NCBI RefSeq assembly: GCF_019578655.1
Contig: NC_063257.1
Coordinates: 3,286,001-3,350,000, forward strand
Source: Ricinus communis
Taxonomy: Eukaryota > Streptophyta > Magnoliopsida > Malpighiales > Euphorbiaceae
Direction: 5' to 3'
Length of the DNA: 64,000 bases
Shown here: positions 14,301 to 27,757 of the stretch, piece by piece
How positions within the stretch are numbered: the stretch's first letter is position 1
Layout: the number at the start of each line of letters is the position of its first letter
The notes under the pieces: model-generated
Told to the model about the DNA's origin: nothing
Databases searched by the model: none
Seen by the model: only the letters and a program-made list of their open reading frames with translations
Translations under genes and position numbers: made by a program

Positions 14301-14888
14301 ATATGATGAGATTAGCTAAGCAAGCAACACATGTGCAACCCAAATTCAATTGCACACACAAGCAGGCATAGATGAACGTGAGATCTACACATGTGATCGT
14401 CTGACCTTAAACTACTAATTTAATTATGGCATGATAGATTGTCGTACAGGCAAAAGCAGCCTTGAGAATATGTGTCCATCTTCTACTTCTAATTAATTTT
14501 TATTTTGACAGTTTGTTAAGAGCTGTAACTAAGCAAACAACGTCTTAATTTAATGGACGATTCGTTATCAAATTCTGGAAAATCCAACCTACATTCTATA
14601 GGGCACTGTATGTAGGGTATGGCCTCATAGAAACTCTCAGCCGAACAAAGGCAAACAAATTGAATTTATATGTTATTGTTGCAGCCTTAAACTTGCTGTA
14701 ATGTACCTTTGTTCCATTTTATATACACTACGGTTAATTAAATTATTATTCTCCTCATAAATTGTCAATAAAGTTCTCTACATAAAGAATGCATCAAGAA
14801 AATGTCAAAAAAGTTCCATTCAAAAGACTAAACGAAGAACATAAGTCTTTTTATGAATTCCCATTTTCTCTCTTTTTCTTTTCTTTAG

Positions 14889-14910
14889 AAAAAAAAAAAA
14901 AAAAAAAAAA
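14889..14910. repeat. Poly-A tract (22 A)
   Basis: A homopolymer run followed by A/G-rich sequence. No adjacent element body or target-site duplication was recognised. Confidence 0.9.
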
Positions 14911-15153
14911 GCAAAAGAAGGAAAAAAGGAAATTCTTTCTTAGAACAAAGAAAAGAATAGAAAAACAAAAACTCAGTTTCGTGGTCCAATACGGCTGTTC
15001 AGCAACACAGAGACACCTTCTCCTTTAAAGCATCTTTACTGCATGATCCGTATCCACTTTTGAAATGCCCCATCACCTACTTTATAATATTACCTTATTC
15101 TATACATGTTCAAGTTTAGATATAACATGGACGAGACGAATCCTTCTACACCA

Positions 15154-15176
15154 CACGTGAATTTTGAAGTCACGTG
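15154..15176. promoter_or_regulatory. Paired G-boxes (CACGTG x2), orphan
   Basis: CACGTG occurs at 15154-15159 (in ACACGTGA) and again at 15171-15176 (in TCACGTGC), 17 bp apart start to start. TTAGGGTTT follows at 15246. The site is 1.7 kb beyond the HSFB4 stop and 4.7 kb upstream of RID3, so the target gene is unclear. Confidence 0.35.
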
Positions 15177-16406
15177 CGATGCCACCAAAAAGACAAAGCT
15201 AGATTGAAGAGAAGCATCTGATTGTTTTGTTGTCAAGAACTAGGGTTAGGGTTTTTTTTTTTTTCGAATGAGACGAAATCATTGCACGACAAAGATATGC
15301 CAAGAATACTATATTTATATATATATGTTCCGACTTAAGATAAACCCTTTCTTTAACTTGTAAACTCTGTCTCCTGAGGGTTTCTCTGCTTTAGATAATA
15401 AATAACCGAAAAGATAAACATTTTGTATAAACAACAAGAAATAATGCAAAGAGCCAAGAAAAAAGCTAAATAAGAAAGGAAGAAAAAGAAACAGTAGAAA
15501 TGGTTATTCAGACCTTTTGTGTTTAACTTTACTTATAGAGGGACGTTAGAGAAAAAAGACAAGCAATGCCAAGTGTGTATATAAAAGAGAAAGGTTTATA
15601 GCAAAATGTGGGTTTTGTTCATATAGCTACCTACCAATTAAGAGTCTCTATCTTTTATACATGGGCTTTGTCAAGAAAGGTTGGAATTAGTGAAAAGAAG
15701 GAAGATTGATGTTGTAAGGAAACAGTAGAGGGATCCGAAGAGGGTCTTGAAGAAAATGATCAGATACTTAAAGTAGGAAAAGGCAAAGGTTTCTGGTCTC
15801 AGAAGAAGAAGTATAGAAGCCTTGATAGAAACATTTCAAACCACATTTTTAGTCAGTTTCTATTATATTTCGCTTTCATCGAATAACCCACTCTTTTTGT
15901 TTTTTTGTTTTTGTTCTGGTTCTGTCTTTTTTTTTCCCCTTCTTCTTCTTCTAATCTGAACCTGTCAATTTTTGTTTTTCCCTCTTTTTCCCCATTGACT
16001 GACAGTTCATAGAAACGAGAAATAGAGATTATAACCTTCACCGATCAAGATAGAAATGATGACCATCTTTTCCTAAGTAATTGTATCATTTCTCTTTTGA
16101 CAATAATAGGATTGATGATAATTATGATTAAACTGCTAATAATTAGATTTTTTGAAACAAAAAAATATCATAATGGTGTCAGCTTCCTTTTTCTTTTCTT
16201 CCTCTTTTCATGAATTAATACGTTTCAAGTATATTTTTCGAATGCCATGACTGTACGTATTATCCATTAATGGGACTAATCAGAGAAAGCCCTAGAGACC
16301 ATAGTCGACGAATTTGTATTTCAGCCTGAAATTTTCACAGCTTTTATTTTCTATCTTTTGAAAAAAGAACTAAAAAGGAAAGCACCGAGAGTACTCGAGA
16401 CTCCCT

Positions 16407-16422
16407 CCCCCCCCCCCCCCCC
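16407..16422. repeat. Poly-C tract (16 C) with flanking CT repeat
   Basis: A run of 16 C continues into a CT-rich stretch to about 16442. The complementary strand is a G16 run, downstream of the HSFB4 stop. Run length is prone to sequencing error. Confidence 0.85.
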
Positions 16423-16876
16423 TTCTCTCTCTCACACTCTCTGCTTGCATTAATGTAACTGAAACATACAGACATGAAAATCAGAAATCAGAAGGAGAAG
16501 AGAGGGTAAGAAGGGAGAGAGATCTGATAATCAAGAACTAGCAATAAATTGCACCAATAAAAAACTAAGAGATGTCTCTAAGAAAGACGGTGTTGGCGGT
16601 TCTTTCTTTTTACTAAAACTTGCTTTTTGATAATCACTCTAACCAAAACCCACCTGCACTCATGGCTGTGGGTAAACAAGAAAATACCCGGGCACTAAAA
16701 TTATATACAAATAAGTCGCAAACACCCACACGCACGCACACACATATATGATCAACACTATCATATCTCAGACTCAAAGAACGTCCATAACAAACGGAAC
16801 AGGAAAATTTTAAATCAAGAAAATGAAAAGAAAGAAGCAAAAAGAAACCTCAGATCTTTGAATGGATTTGAGGAAA

Positions 16877-18077
16877 CTAACATGTTGAAGGGGGCATGAG
16901 ATTCAACCCTAAATCATCCTTTTCCAACATCAAACGAGCCTTACTAGTCTCCATATTTCCTGTGTGAGAAGCATTATACTCAGAGTGCAATCTTTTCTTG
17001 GATTGTAAAGGCACACCAAACAACTTTGTATTCTTGCAGCCCTCATCAAGAAATGTTAAAGAGCTTTGTGAAGTGCTGGTGGGAGAGTTTAAAACTTGAA
17101 CTTGAGGAACTAGCTTAGAGTTAGTACTAGGAGGATTATAATATCCAAGAAGTTGGTTTAATGGTTTTTGTATCAAAGAACCATTGGAAGTAAAAGGAGT
17201 AGCAGTAGATGTTGGTGCACAAAGAAGTAAAGAAGAGGGGTATGAATTGCTAGGAGTGACAGGCTTGACATGATTCTGAACAAAGTAGATAATATCATTG
17301 TAAAGCTTTCTCATATGTGCAAGTTCAGACATAAGCATATTGTTACTTCTCCTCAGTCTTTCATTATCCTCTGACAAGGCAGTGACTGAGCTATTATATC
17401 CACCACCACCATTAATAACTGAAGCATTAGGAACTCCTCCTCTTGGTGAAGTGAGAGGTGGAGAGTCACACCAGTTGTTATTGTTGTTGGGTTGCTCATC
17501 TGATTCAGATGGGGAGATGCTAACTCGGCTTGAAAATGGAAAGAAACTTGGCCCATTAACACCGAGTGGCGAATGTGGGTGATGATGGTGGTGATTAATA
17601 GCTACTTGAGGCTGTGCTGTTTTTCTTCGATGGATTTCACATAGTAAATGCTTCTCTCCTTTCTTGAAAAACTCATTTGCAAACTCCCATCTGTCTGGTA
17701 CAATCTTTCTAAAACCCTAGTTCATCAAACCAAAACCAAACACAAAATTAGAATAAGCAACAAAAATATATAAATAAGAACACAAACGTTAAAAGAAAGA
17801 AAAGGAGGGATTCGGTTTAGTAACATACATAGGTATTGAGTTGCCTAACAAAGCTAGAGAAGTTGTTATGCTTAAAATAGTTAGGAAGAAGATCTCTAGC
17901 GAACTCGGGTGGCCTCCAAACAACAAAAGTAGCATCATCTTCACCCCAAGAAACTATATGGTCGGTGGCAGGATCATCAACTAATTGGTAGGTTTTGGTA
18001 AGGAAAGGAGCTGGGACAGATTTGTGGGAATCAAGTGAAAGCAAAATGCCTTCGCAATTGTCTAGCATAAACGCCAT
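16877..18077 (-). CDS. HSFB4: Class B heat shock transcription factor HSFB4 (SCHIZORIZA type)
   Basis: There are two exons, 17829-18077 (83 codons) and 16877-17716, which join at QLNTY/GFRK, the classical intron site within the HSF DNA-binding domain. The product is 362 aa. Residues 20-115 form the DNA-binding domain ([40 protein letters not shown], then [20 protein letters not shown]). A His-rich, then Asn/Ser-rich linker follows. [13 protein letters not shown] and [20 protein letters not shown] form the compact HR-A/B coiled coil. Near the C-terminus are the LFGV repressor tetrapeptide (TKLFGVPL) and a basic SKKR nuclear signal. Class B HSFs lack the activator motif of class A and act as repressors or co-regulators. 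HSFB4 in Arabidopsis controls root ground-tissue and stem-cell fate. The match to HSFB4 extends into the tail, so B4 is preferred over B2 or B3. Confidence 0.95.
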
Positions 18078-18365
18078 TGAAGAAGATCAATAGCACCTGC
18101 TATAATCTGAAGAGAGAAAGAAAGGGGAAAAAAGAAAAAGAAGAGAAAACAAAAGAGAAAAGAAAGATGGGTCTGGAAGAAGAGAAGGAAACAAGACAGT
18201 GGGGGCTTTTGGTTTTTTTTTTTGGCTTTGATGGGTAAGAATAAGGAGAAGGTTGAGTGTGAAACTTTGGGTCTTGGGTTGGATAAAAATGTTGGAGAGA
18301 GAAGGGGGTGCGTGCTACTGTGAACTGTGCGGTTGTTTTTTTTTTTTCTCTCTTTTTTTTTTGAA

Positions 18366-18374
18366 TTTTTATAA
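18366..18374 (-). promoter_or_regulatory. Putative TATA box of HSFB4
   Basis: The minus strand reads CTTATAAAAATT about 290 bp upstream of the ATG, in a T/A-rich setting. This is motif evidence only. Confidence 0.35.
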
Positions 18375-18521
18375 GTATGTTTTTTTTTGGGGGATGAACT
18401 GATATGTAATATGATATTGTTATAATTTTTTGTTTGGGTCCTCGGTTGTGTAGTGAGAGAGAATATGTGTCCGTCTGTCTAGGACTGTGAAATAAGGGCC
18501 TTTCAAGACAAACCCGTGAAC

Positions 18522-18557
18522 TCTCTCTCCTCTCCCTCTCTCTCTCTCTCTCTCTGA
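18522..18557. repeat. CT-rich microsatellite upstream of HSFB4
   Basis: An imperfect then perfect (CT)n run about 450-480 bp upstream of the HSFB4 start. Confidence 0.85.
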
Positions 18558-19371
18558 CATTCATCCCGCGCACACCCACTTAAAATCAGGCACAGTTGAG
18601 GATATGGTATGCAATGCGCCCTCGTCTTCCACAAATTGACAATGCCACCCCTTCTTCCTTATTATTCCATACACACTCTCCGCCTATCAATTCCTCCTTC
18701 TTTTTCCCCCTTTGTTAGTTTTCATTATACAGTACGTCTCCTTAATTGCTCTTCTTGCTTAGCCTGCAGCTTTCAGCTCATTGTTTAAAGAAGGAAACTA
18801 TTTTTTAAGAAAATAAAATAAAAAAGTAAACCTATGATGAAGACTTAGCTCATATATACATATAGAAAAGCATGTACGTAGCTCGTGTATTATGCTTGCT
18901 CATCTTCATTGCTCTTCAACATTTACTGTAAAAAGGAAACAGGATATTTAAAGTCACTTTTTTTATTAAGCTCATCTTTCATGTCCTTGTAAAGATATCG
19001 AGATTTATTATTGATTTGGATTCTATTAGATTCTTGTACTAAACATTATGTTGTCTTACGGATTTTGCTTCAAAAGAAACATACAGCAGTTGAGACTATT
19101 GTTGACATTTTAAACGGTTCAAAAAATAAAAAAGAAAAAAAGAAAAGAGAAGAAGAAGAGAGACGAAGGTGGGTTTTCACTTCACGTCAAACGAGTGTAC
19201 TCTTTTTCATTTTGTAGGTATCCTTTTGTTGTTTAATATCACCAAACACACTCTCCAATTTTCGAATCCCCATCATTTTCTACTACTCTTTAGCATATAT
19301 ATATATAATGTATGGTAAAGGATACATCGAATTACGTGATGAGATTTAAAGCCTGTTTCTACGTGACGACA

Positions 19372-19411
19372 TTTTCTTCTTCTTCTTCTTCTTCTTCTTC
19401 TTCTTCCTTCT

Positions 19412-19443
<32 letters not shown>

Positions 19444-19444
19444 T
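19372..19444. repeat. Compound (TTC)n/(TTTC)n microsatellite
   Basis: About ten TTC units followed by seven to eight TTTC units. The frame across it that encodes poly-Ser and poly-Phe is a by-product of the repeat. Confidence 0.92.
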
Positions 19445-21008
19445 CCCTTCAACTTTCTTTTCCACTCATAACAATATTCCAGACTTCAATATCAATATCA
19501 TATTGACATGCTCTCTGCCCACTATTACCTTTACTGACTATGTAACAGTTATTTATTATATGTATTATATTTATCTACACTAGCTATATGTAGCCCTTTT
19601 ATTAGCCTTTAGCCTCTCTGCTTTGAGCCTCCAACTTTGGCTCTTCCTCGATCGGCTCGGCTTTCTCTCTTTCTTTCTTCCTTTGCTGACGTGTCTCAGG
19701 TGATTGAATTATTGACCCTCCCCTAAAAGTTTTTCATGAATAAATGGAAACTTTTTTTACAGCCTCTTTTTCCCTTGCTTTCTTTATTGTAAGGGCCCAA
19801 GAAAATATGAATTTGAAAGTTTCTATATGGTTTATGTATATTTCTTCCAATATGTTTCCTATTATTCTATAATTTGAAAGATTTTTCATTCCTTAATTTG
19901 ATGAACGAGTTTAATAATTTATTTACTTTATCTTAAATTGGATATGAGCACAAAATTTGAACAAGATTGCATGAAAACTGTTGTAATGAGTAGTTGCTAA
20001 GGGATCCTATAAAAGTGAAAAATGGATTCATATTATGATGATGATCAAGTGACAGTAAAGGGTAGGGACAGTAAGAGGTCCAAAGTGAAAGAATAGAAAA
20101 AAATAAATGATTACTAATTATTTCATATAGATACTCAACTGATTATTTTGATCATGTCTATGATTCTCATTATTGGAAAAACAAAGTTAAACTGCCCATG
20201 TTCCCCACCATTATAACTCCACTCTTTTTACATGTTTTAGCTTATTTACATAAATTCTTAAAAACACAAGGGGTGATTCAATTTCTTATTTATAATTTCC
20301 TTAAGAAGAGAGCATTAATTAGTTCTTTTTTTCAGATGGAATAGAATCCCAATTTTGGTTTATGTCACAAGTAAAACTTACCAAATCTATCTAATCAGTT
20401 CATGACACCAAGAAAATCAGCTGAATTCATGTCCATTATCATGCGTACTTGTGCAAGATTGGTCATACACAAGTAAATGGCTCATTTTCTTTTTTAACCA
20501 GTAAGCACATCAGAACCTGGTCACCTGACTCCAAAACTAAATGTACATAACAAAATAAATTTATTCTTCTGAGTTTGTAGCTAGGTTACTCTTTTTTGGA
20601 AAAGTTCCCCATTAAGAATACATATATATATATACACATACATTACAAGTATATGTAGTGCCAAAAACGAACTCCTCCTCACATGAAACATTACTTAGAT
20701 TAATCTGGTATATTTCAAAACACTTCATATAAAATAAATAGGTTGCATGTGACATTAAATATTTTTATTTTTATTTCCTTGAGTTCATATAGATCGGGAA
20801 GGAACTTGAAATTGATAAAAAGAAATTTCAGCTTCAAGTACCTATGTGCAATTATAATTGGAAACCCTATCCCTCTCTCTGGTCTGCAGATCAAAATCTT
20901 CTAAAACTTCCTCTTCTCTTCTATATCCCTCTCTTATATATTATTCGCTCTATTTCTTGTTTCTTGATTCTCAAGTTCAAAAAACACTTACCCTTCTGTG
21001 TACATAGT

Positions 21009-21048
21009 CTGCAAGATTTGCAGCGGCTGACATGGACGCTGTCCATGT
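21009..21048. other. Two adjacent perfect short inverted repeats
   Basis: CTGCAA/TTGCAG (arms 21009-21014 and 21018-21023, loop GAT) is followed by ACATGGAC/GTCCATGT (arms 21030-21037 and 21041-21048, loop GCT). The arms are far shorter than in a microRNA precursor. They may be tight RNA hairpins or dimeric protein-binding sites; no function is assigned. Confidence 0.5.
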
Positions 21049-23208
21049 ATTTTTGATGGTCCTGTACACGTACGTATACCAATCTCGTGATTCTTGTTTT
21101 GTTTTCTTCTTTCATGACATAATATTTATTACTGCACCCCTCAATTCCCTGCCCTCATTCATGTTACATGCATATTTATGGGAATATATTGCACTTATAG
21201 CTCATCCCCAAATTATAACAAGGAACGAACCCCATCATCTAGATGTTTCCCTCAAATAATTAATATACTTATTATAATAGTCCTTTTTACCTTTTTTTTT
21301 TTTTATATAATTTACATATGATAAGTTCAACATGCAACCCACTTAGTCATTGTCACAAAGAGAAGAATTATGTATGTAGTTATATCCATCGATCCACAAT
21401 TGATTAACTTAATTATATTTATGATTATCCATTTTAAACCACTCGATGATGATGATGATGGGCCTCGGTGGGTCCAACAATCATATTGCAAGGATGGGCC
21501 CTATCTCATTGATGGAAAATGAACAGTTTATGAGTAATGGGAAACAGAAACAAGCACGAAATAGTTAAATGAGTAAGCAAAGGTAATTTCCTTTCATGAT
21601 TCGTGGAGTTTTATTTTCTTAAAATAAATAAAAATTTATGTGGGTGTTGAGTTTGCATTTTTATATCTTTGTTTGTAGCTTTGTACAGTATAGGGTATAA
21701 CAGGACAAAATTACAACAACAAAAAAAAAAAGATAATATGAAGAAGAAAGAGAAAGGAAAAAGTTTTTTATGTAATAAAAGAAAAGTTGGTCCTACAAAA
21801 GTAAATGGAAATCTAGAAACCAAAGGTTTGATCTTTTTCTCTCTAACAAGTTGTCAGCAACTCGGACAGATATCCTACCCAGCCCACCACCATCGCTACC
21901 AAACTCACTCTTCCTCTTCACTCCCACACTATAAATTTCAAAAAAGAAAACAAAGTATCTGTATTGTTTCCAGTTTTTTGCATTTAACATTCTGTAATCT
22001 GCTTTCTTACATTTTTGCTAGGGTCCCTGAGTTTATTTTATTTTAAACTTGTCTACCTTACCTACTAACAATGTTATTATTTTCTTGTGATGGTATAATT
22101 TATTTTAAACATAAAATAATTCAGGATTTATGTTTTTTAATCCTAGTAAAATTAAAAAATCATGTCCATTTTATTTTTTGTGATTATTAGTTAGCAGGTA
22201 TCAAAAAGCCAAAAAGAAAAATTAAATATATTAGTCTGAAAATGTGAAGAAAAGAAAAACTAGAGATCTATAAGTTCAAAATCCCTAACTATACGGTACT
22301 TTTTCTGCAGTTTTCCCATTATACATGTCCAAGAAGATTCTATTCTAATTTCTAAAACGGAGTGAAAGTGAACCCCACAAAGAACCATCTCACATCGTCA
22401 CATGACCACCGCCGATACTCTTTAACAAATAATAAATAATGTATTCCTAGTTGTTCTAAATAAACAAATGGTAATAGTAATTATTACATAATCTAAAACG
22501 AAGATCTCAAGGAGAGACAACTTAATGCACAGAGCCAATACGGATAAAATCTTTGTATTTATGTCATTTTACTTTTATTTCTTTCTCATATCTCTCTAAT
22601 CTTCATTATTTTAAAGAAAACTGTACAAAGAATCAAATTTTCTATCTAAACGACAAGCTATAAGGTCTTTCTTCTGTCTCTTCTCTTCTCACACTCTCTT
22701 TTGTCTGTTCTACTGAACTATCTCTTGCATTGAGAGAGCACACCAAGGCCATCTTAATTTCTTACTTATTTTATATATAAGTGCACATGTTTCAAATATA
22801 ATGTCCCAAAATGAAAGGGTAGAACTCATTTAAAAGACTGGCCAAGGTTCATCGTTTCTTTTCAGTGATCCTATCCAGTGTAAGATTTCTTTCAGCATTA
22901 TGTTTCCCTATTCAAACATTGCGTTCTCATAAAGGGCTCCAAATTGCAAGGCTAGTTCACCACCAACAGTTACAGTAGTTCTGATACTAATTTGGCATCA
23001 AGTAAAATTTATACATCATAATCATGCACTAGTCCCTTTCTCTCAAATTCAAACATTTTAATTGTATTTCTAAGTACGTTTACAATAATAGAAATAATAA
23101 TAATAATGAAAAATCTCAATAATTATTGGTATATACTGTATGCAACGTGTAGCTAGTAGTGAAACAAACGTAGAGAGCAGAAATTAGTATATTATATTGT
23201 ATTTATAC

Positions 23209-23226
23209 GAGAGAGAGAGAGAGAGA
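23209..23226. repeat. (GA)n microsatellite
   Basis: Nine GA units in gene-free DNA. Confidence 0.9.
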
Positions 23227-25745
23227 ATATTTGTATGTGTAGTGTATGGGTCACGAGGAAATGGCACACTGATATTAATGGATCGGACAAGATACCCGTT
23301 TGGGTCTCTACTCCTGTATTGTATTGTAATGTTACCAGCTGCCTTTTGTCCTTTGCGTATGTGTACGTGTGATGGTGATGGACTGTCTTCTACCTCCTCA
23401 ATCCACACACGTATACATATATATTTTTCAACAGACAGAGTCATATATTAATAATACACATGATTCTGTTGTGCATGGTATTGGTAGCACGTGGAACATG
23501 CTGCGCTTACTAATTGACGTTTTTTCTTTAAATTAGATTTAAACTTTTTCAATGTGATAATTGTTTCTTTTGCATTATGCTATGTTTTGATTGTTTTGTG
23601 TCATTTTAGTTAACATCGTGGATGAAAGTTGGCCAGCGATTCCATCTTGTTACATGATTAAGCTCGAGTGTGCATATATAATTAGAATAAGCAAAAATGA
23701 TTGACGTAATAACTTATTAATATGTATTTATGGAATTAAAAGAGGAATAACTGAAATAATGATATAATATCCCCCATTATGATTATTTCATTAGTCATTA
23801 TAAAACAACTCATAAATAAATATTGTAACTATTACCATCTCCTATTTGTGAACTTAAAACTAATAATAATAATAAAAATAATAATGAATGAATGATAATC
23901 ATTTCATTAAATGAAGAACTAATTTAACAACGTGCTTGATTCATGAGCAATCATTTGAATGATATTATGTTACAAAACCCCCACTGGACATTATTACTAA
24001 GAAAAATAGCTTCAATTAATATTGTTATCCGGATCTGCTGCTAAAATAACAAAATGCTTACCCTCACTCCAACTAATTCTTTATCTCTTGCATTTTCTTT
24101 TTTCTTGCACTCTGTTTTTTAACTGCAGGCACCAAAACACACTATCAATGGGATACTGTGGTTCAGAAATCAGAAAAGCTGACATTTTCCATGCGTTGTA
24201 CTATTTATTTTGGCCTATTTTACAATTTGATGCAACCCTTAAGTATTCGAGTCCATAATAAGAATTAAGATTAAAATTTGTCGACACTCTGAACGGACTG
24301 CAATATACGAAATAATATTTGCCATCTCAGAACTCATTTGGTTTTTATTTAGAGTAGTGCTCTTGGTGAAATAGAAACAAAAAACAAAAATTGAAAATCT
24401 TCTCAGGATGTTCTCGTCCTTAAAAGGAAATTAAGATTTTCTAAGAACACAAGCAGATAGGAACTCCCGAATTACTATTATTTGCAAGTAACAAAATAGA
24501 AAATGTGTTTAAAATTCTTTTCTCTTAAGTTTAATTAACTTTGCTTTTAATAGGGGCTAACATTCTTACATAGAAAAAATAAGACGTTTATAAATTAGAA
24601 TTATTTATTTAATGTGCATCTAATTTCACAATTTCAACATGCAAAACTTTGTCATGTGCATGCATTAATTAGAGAAAAAGAATAATGTGCATGAATTAAT
24701 TTTAGTTGTAAGAATAAAAAAAACAAAAGAAAAAAAAAACATAATGGCCCAATTAAATGAAGTAAAGGAAGTCGATTGATTGGATATAGAAAAAGGAATG
24801 TATGTAAATTAATGAAAATAAAATGGAATAAGATGGATTTGATTTGCATGCAAAAGTTATATTTTTCCAAAAAAGACGTTAAAAAGCAGCTTCACTTCAA
24901 CACTAATCTCTTTTTCGTAGGTCCAATACCAAAAGGGTTTTGTACATAAAAGAGAAGAAGAAAAAGAAAAGAAAACACATAGACTCTTTGCATGGTCTAT
25001 TGTATCTTCTCAATAAAAAAGAAAGCTCCTCATTTACAACATTGCTTTAAACTTACATTAAAAGGATAGAAGAACAATGTAGGTCTTTCCTTTCCATATA
25101 CCTTATCTTTCTACCCTTTTTCTTCTTCTTCTTCTTCTTTTCTTTTCCCTCTCCTTTGTTAAAGACATTGATTCAACTTCTACGTGAAAAAGATCCTACT
25201 ATAAACTAGTGCAACCTTTAGCATATACAAAGGGTAAAAGCTAGTTAGATATATAGATTATTGTTATTATTATTATTTTTTTATATTCTAAAGAATGTGC
25301 AAAAAGTTGGTTATATGATCAGATCACCCTTGATGTTGATATTTTTGGGGCCCAATGATTCCACTAATGACATGCTTTTAGTCGGTGCAATTGATGATCA
25401 AGTCTTGGGGCAAACATTTACATAATGTCTAAAGATGGGGTCCAAAATTATAATTAAGGTTTAATTTGTACGAAAACATTAACATAAGTGAGTTAATGGT
25501 ATGACCTAAACATTATTATCCAAAAAAGCAAAGAAAGAGCGATCTACCCGAATGTCAAAAAAGACATAGAAGAAGAATGGTGGTTTTTTTAGTACATTGG
25601 ATTATAAGAGGGGAACACAAAGGCTGTTTGATCACATGCACGTCACAATCTTTTTTCTTTCCTTTCTTTCTTCTCCTATTCTATCTTCCTCTAGTTCTCT
25701 TCTTTTTATACTGTGGATGATCAACGTTAAAGGAAAAAAAATTAA

Positions 25746-25765
25746 AATAATAATAATAATAATAA
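25746..25765. repeat. (TAA)n microsatellite
   Basis: Six to seven TAA units in gene-free DNA. Confidence 0.9.
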
Positions 25766-27733
25766 AGGGTCCCACGATTTAAGGCTGCTGCTTGCTACTT
25801 CTACTACTACTACTCCTCAATCCAAGGGATTCCTTTGTGATGATCAAAAAGCTTTCATTTGGGTCCCTCCATTATTCATTCTCGCCATCATTTCATGCAT
25901 ATATATTATGAAGACCCACATCTTATAGCTACGTAGCAGGCTCTTAAAGTTGGAAAAAGAAAAAAGATGGATTTTTTTTCTCCTTTTTACTATGATGGGT
26001 TCCAATAATTCATGCTATAAAAATGGAAATCTTGTTAGTTTCGCCGAAATTCGATGTAAATTACCATATAATTGATCGGATGGTGATAGATCTATCATGT
26101 TCTAGGGAAATGCAGTTATCTTCAAATCATTTGGAGTGTTGGGTTGATCCAGGCAGTCCAGTTTTCTCTGTTTATTTTTTTTCCTGATGTTTTCTTCGAA
26201 AAAGAAATTCATAAAATATTATTCCAATAATCATATTGATATTATTGCCACCTAATAATCCACTCAGAAAACCCTTTTTGGCTGGTCAATCATGTCAAGC
26301 AAAAGCCTTTTGAATGATCTCTGGTGTACTGTTTACATCACTCATCAACCAGGCGCACAATTTTGATGGTCCCTAATCCATTACTATCCGCTCCAGTTTT
26401 TTTGTTCTCTTCTTTTCACTGTTTGATTCTCCATGCTCACCTATTTAGTAAAAACTCCAAGTAACTAATTAATTAATTATTTGACTAAGAATGTAATACC
26501 ATTACGAAGAAATTATTAGAACCAAATTATATGCTTCTGTAGCATAAACAGTTAGAAATTAATTCTTATAATTAGTCTTCTTGTACTGACTTCTTAAATA
26601 ATAAATAAAACGAAAAAACCCAGAGATGTTTAATTCTAAGAATTTCTAATGTAATAAAGTAATATAACTGAAGATAGATGATCTCTATGTAACATATCTA
26701 AATTCAATGCAGGGTTAGAAGAAAAAAAAAGGAAAGGAAATTAGGGTCTTTCTGCATGGGAATAAGGGGCTGATTACTGTAAATAATACTCTCGGCCAGA
26801 GATGGACTGGAACTTGGAAGATTGTTTGACAAGGATGTGGGTTTAATCTGGTTGTTATTTGGTTACTATAGGACCACTGTTGCCAAAAGTGAAACCAATA
26901 AGCAATGGAATTTTCACTTCCTTTTCTTTTGTTTTATTAAATAAATGCAAAGAAGTGATGACACTGCTTTCTCTTCGCTCCATGCAAAATGTGGATACAT
27001 ATAAATTGTATGAGACAGTTTCTAAGATATGTAGAACTTTGAGTTACAAAGGATTAGATGTTCTAAATTTTGAAAACTACAAATTCCACTACATCACATA
27101 TGCATTAAAACAGATTTTCTTCAAATTTAAAAAGAGAGTGGCATTGGAAAAAACAAATTAAATTTTCTAGTTGGAGTAACTAAAAGAAGACACAATGTTC
27201 ACTTAATTTCATATAGACTACTTCATACATCTATATGTATAGGTGATAATTAGTTAATGGATTACGAAATATCAATTCTCATGTGCCCTGGCAGGACATG
27301 TAATAGAACCTCAAAGAAGAGGCGGTATAAAAGAGAAACCCTATGGAAAGGGAATGAGGATTTTCAGGTTAGTGATATTTCAATAGAGCAGTCTATAATC
27401 ACTATATTGGCATGCCTACATAACCTCATAATAAAAATAAAAGCTGCTCTAGAATTCCACATGCATGCTAAAAATTAATTAACTTGATACACATCTATTT
27501 TCAAGAAAGAGCCAACTAAAGACAAACATCTCAAGATACATTTGTATAAATTGGGGACCCCTTGCAACTAAGCAATATAGCCTCGTACCCGAGGCAGCAG
27601 GAGATGTGGGCATAACAAGATGAATGTTCAGTTCAAAAAACAGGAATAATTTTTGACTGGTGTAAGGAATTTAAATTGAATCCCAAAAGGAGAGGGAAAA
27701 AAATAATCACGGATGTACAACATCTGAAAGATT

Positions 27734-27757
27734 AAAAAAAAAAAAAAAAAAAAAAAA
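27734..27757. repeat. Poly-A tract (24 A)
   Basis: A long homopolymer continuing into A/G-rich DNA. No element body was recognised beside it. Confidence 0.9.

Larger units (their letters stand above)
10417..16876. other. Intergenic region between the RID3 and HSFB4 genes
   Basis: About 10.6-12.8 kb is extremely AT-rich and contains degenerate dispersed repeats: 11.19-11.35 kb matches 57.40-57.60 kb, and 11.86-11.95 kb belongs to a short family also seen near 30.4, 53.0 and 53.97 kb. A 22-base poly-A run sits at 14889-14910. Paired G-boxes and a TTAGGGTTT motif lie at 15.15-15.26 kb. A 16-base C run lies at 16407-16422 in the 3' flank of HSFB4. No coding gene is recognisable. Confidence 0.6.

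Noticed and set aside
18100..18579. 159-codon frame upstream of HSFB4
   Set aside because: Its composition is low-complexity Arg/Glu then Lys/Ser/Phe, produced by the CT/GA-rich leader and promoter; it is not a protein family.
19312..19506. 64-codon frame with poly-Ser and poly-Phe
   Set aside because: It is created by the TTC/TTTC microsatellite.
21005..21075. Possible microRNA precursor
   Set aside because: The inverted-repeat arms are only 6 and 8 bp with 3-base loops, far too short for a plant precursor, and no known mature sequence is present.
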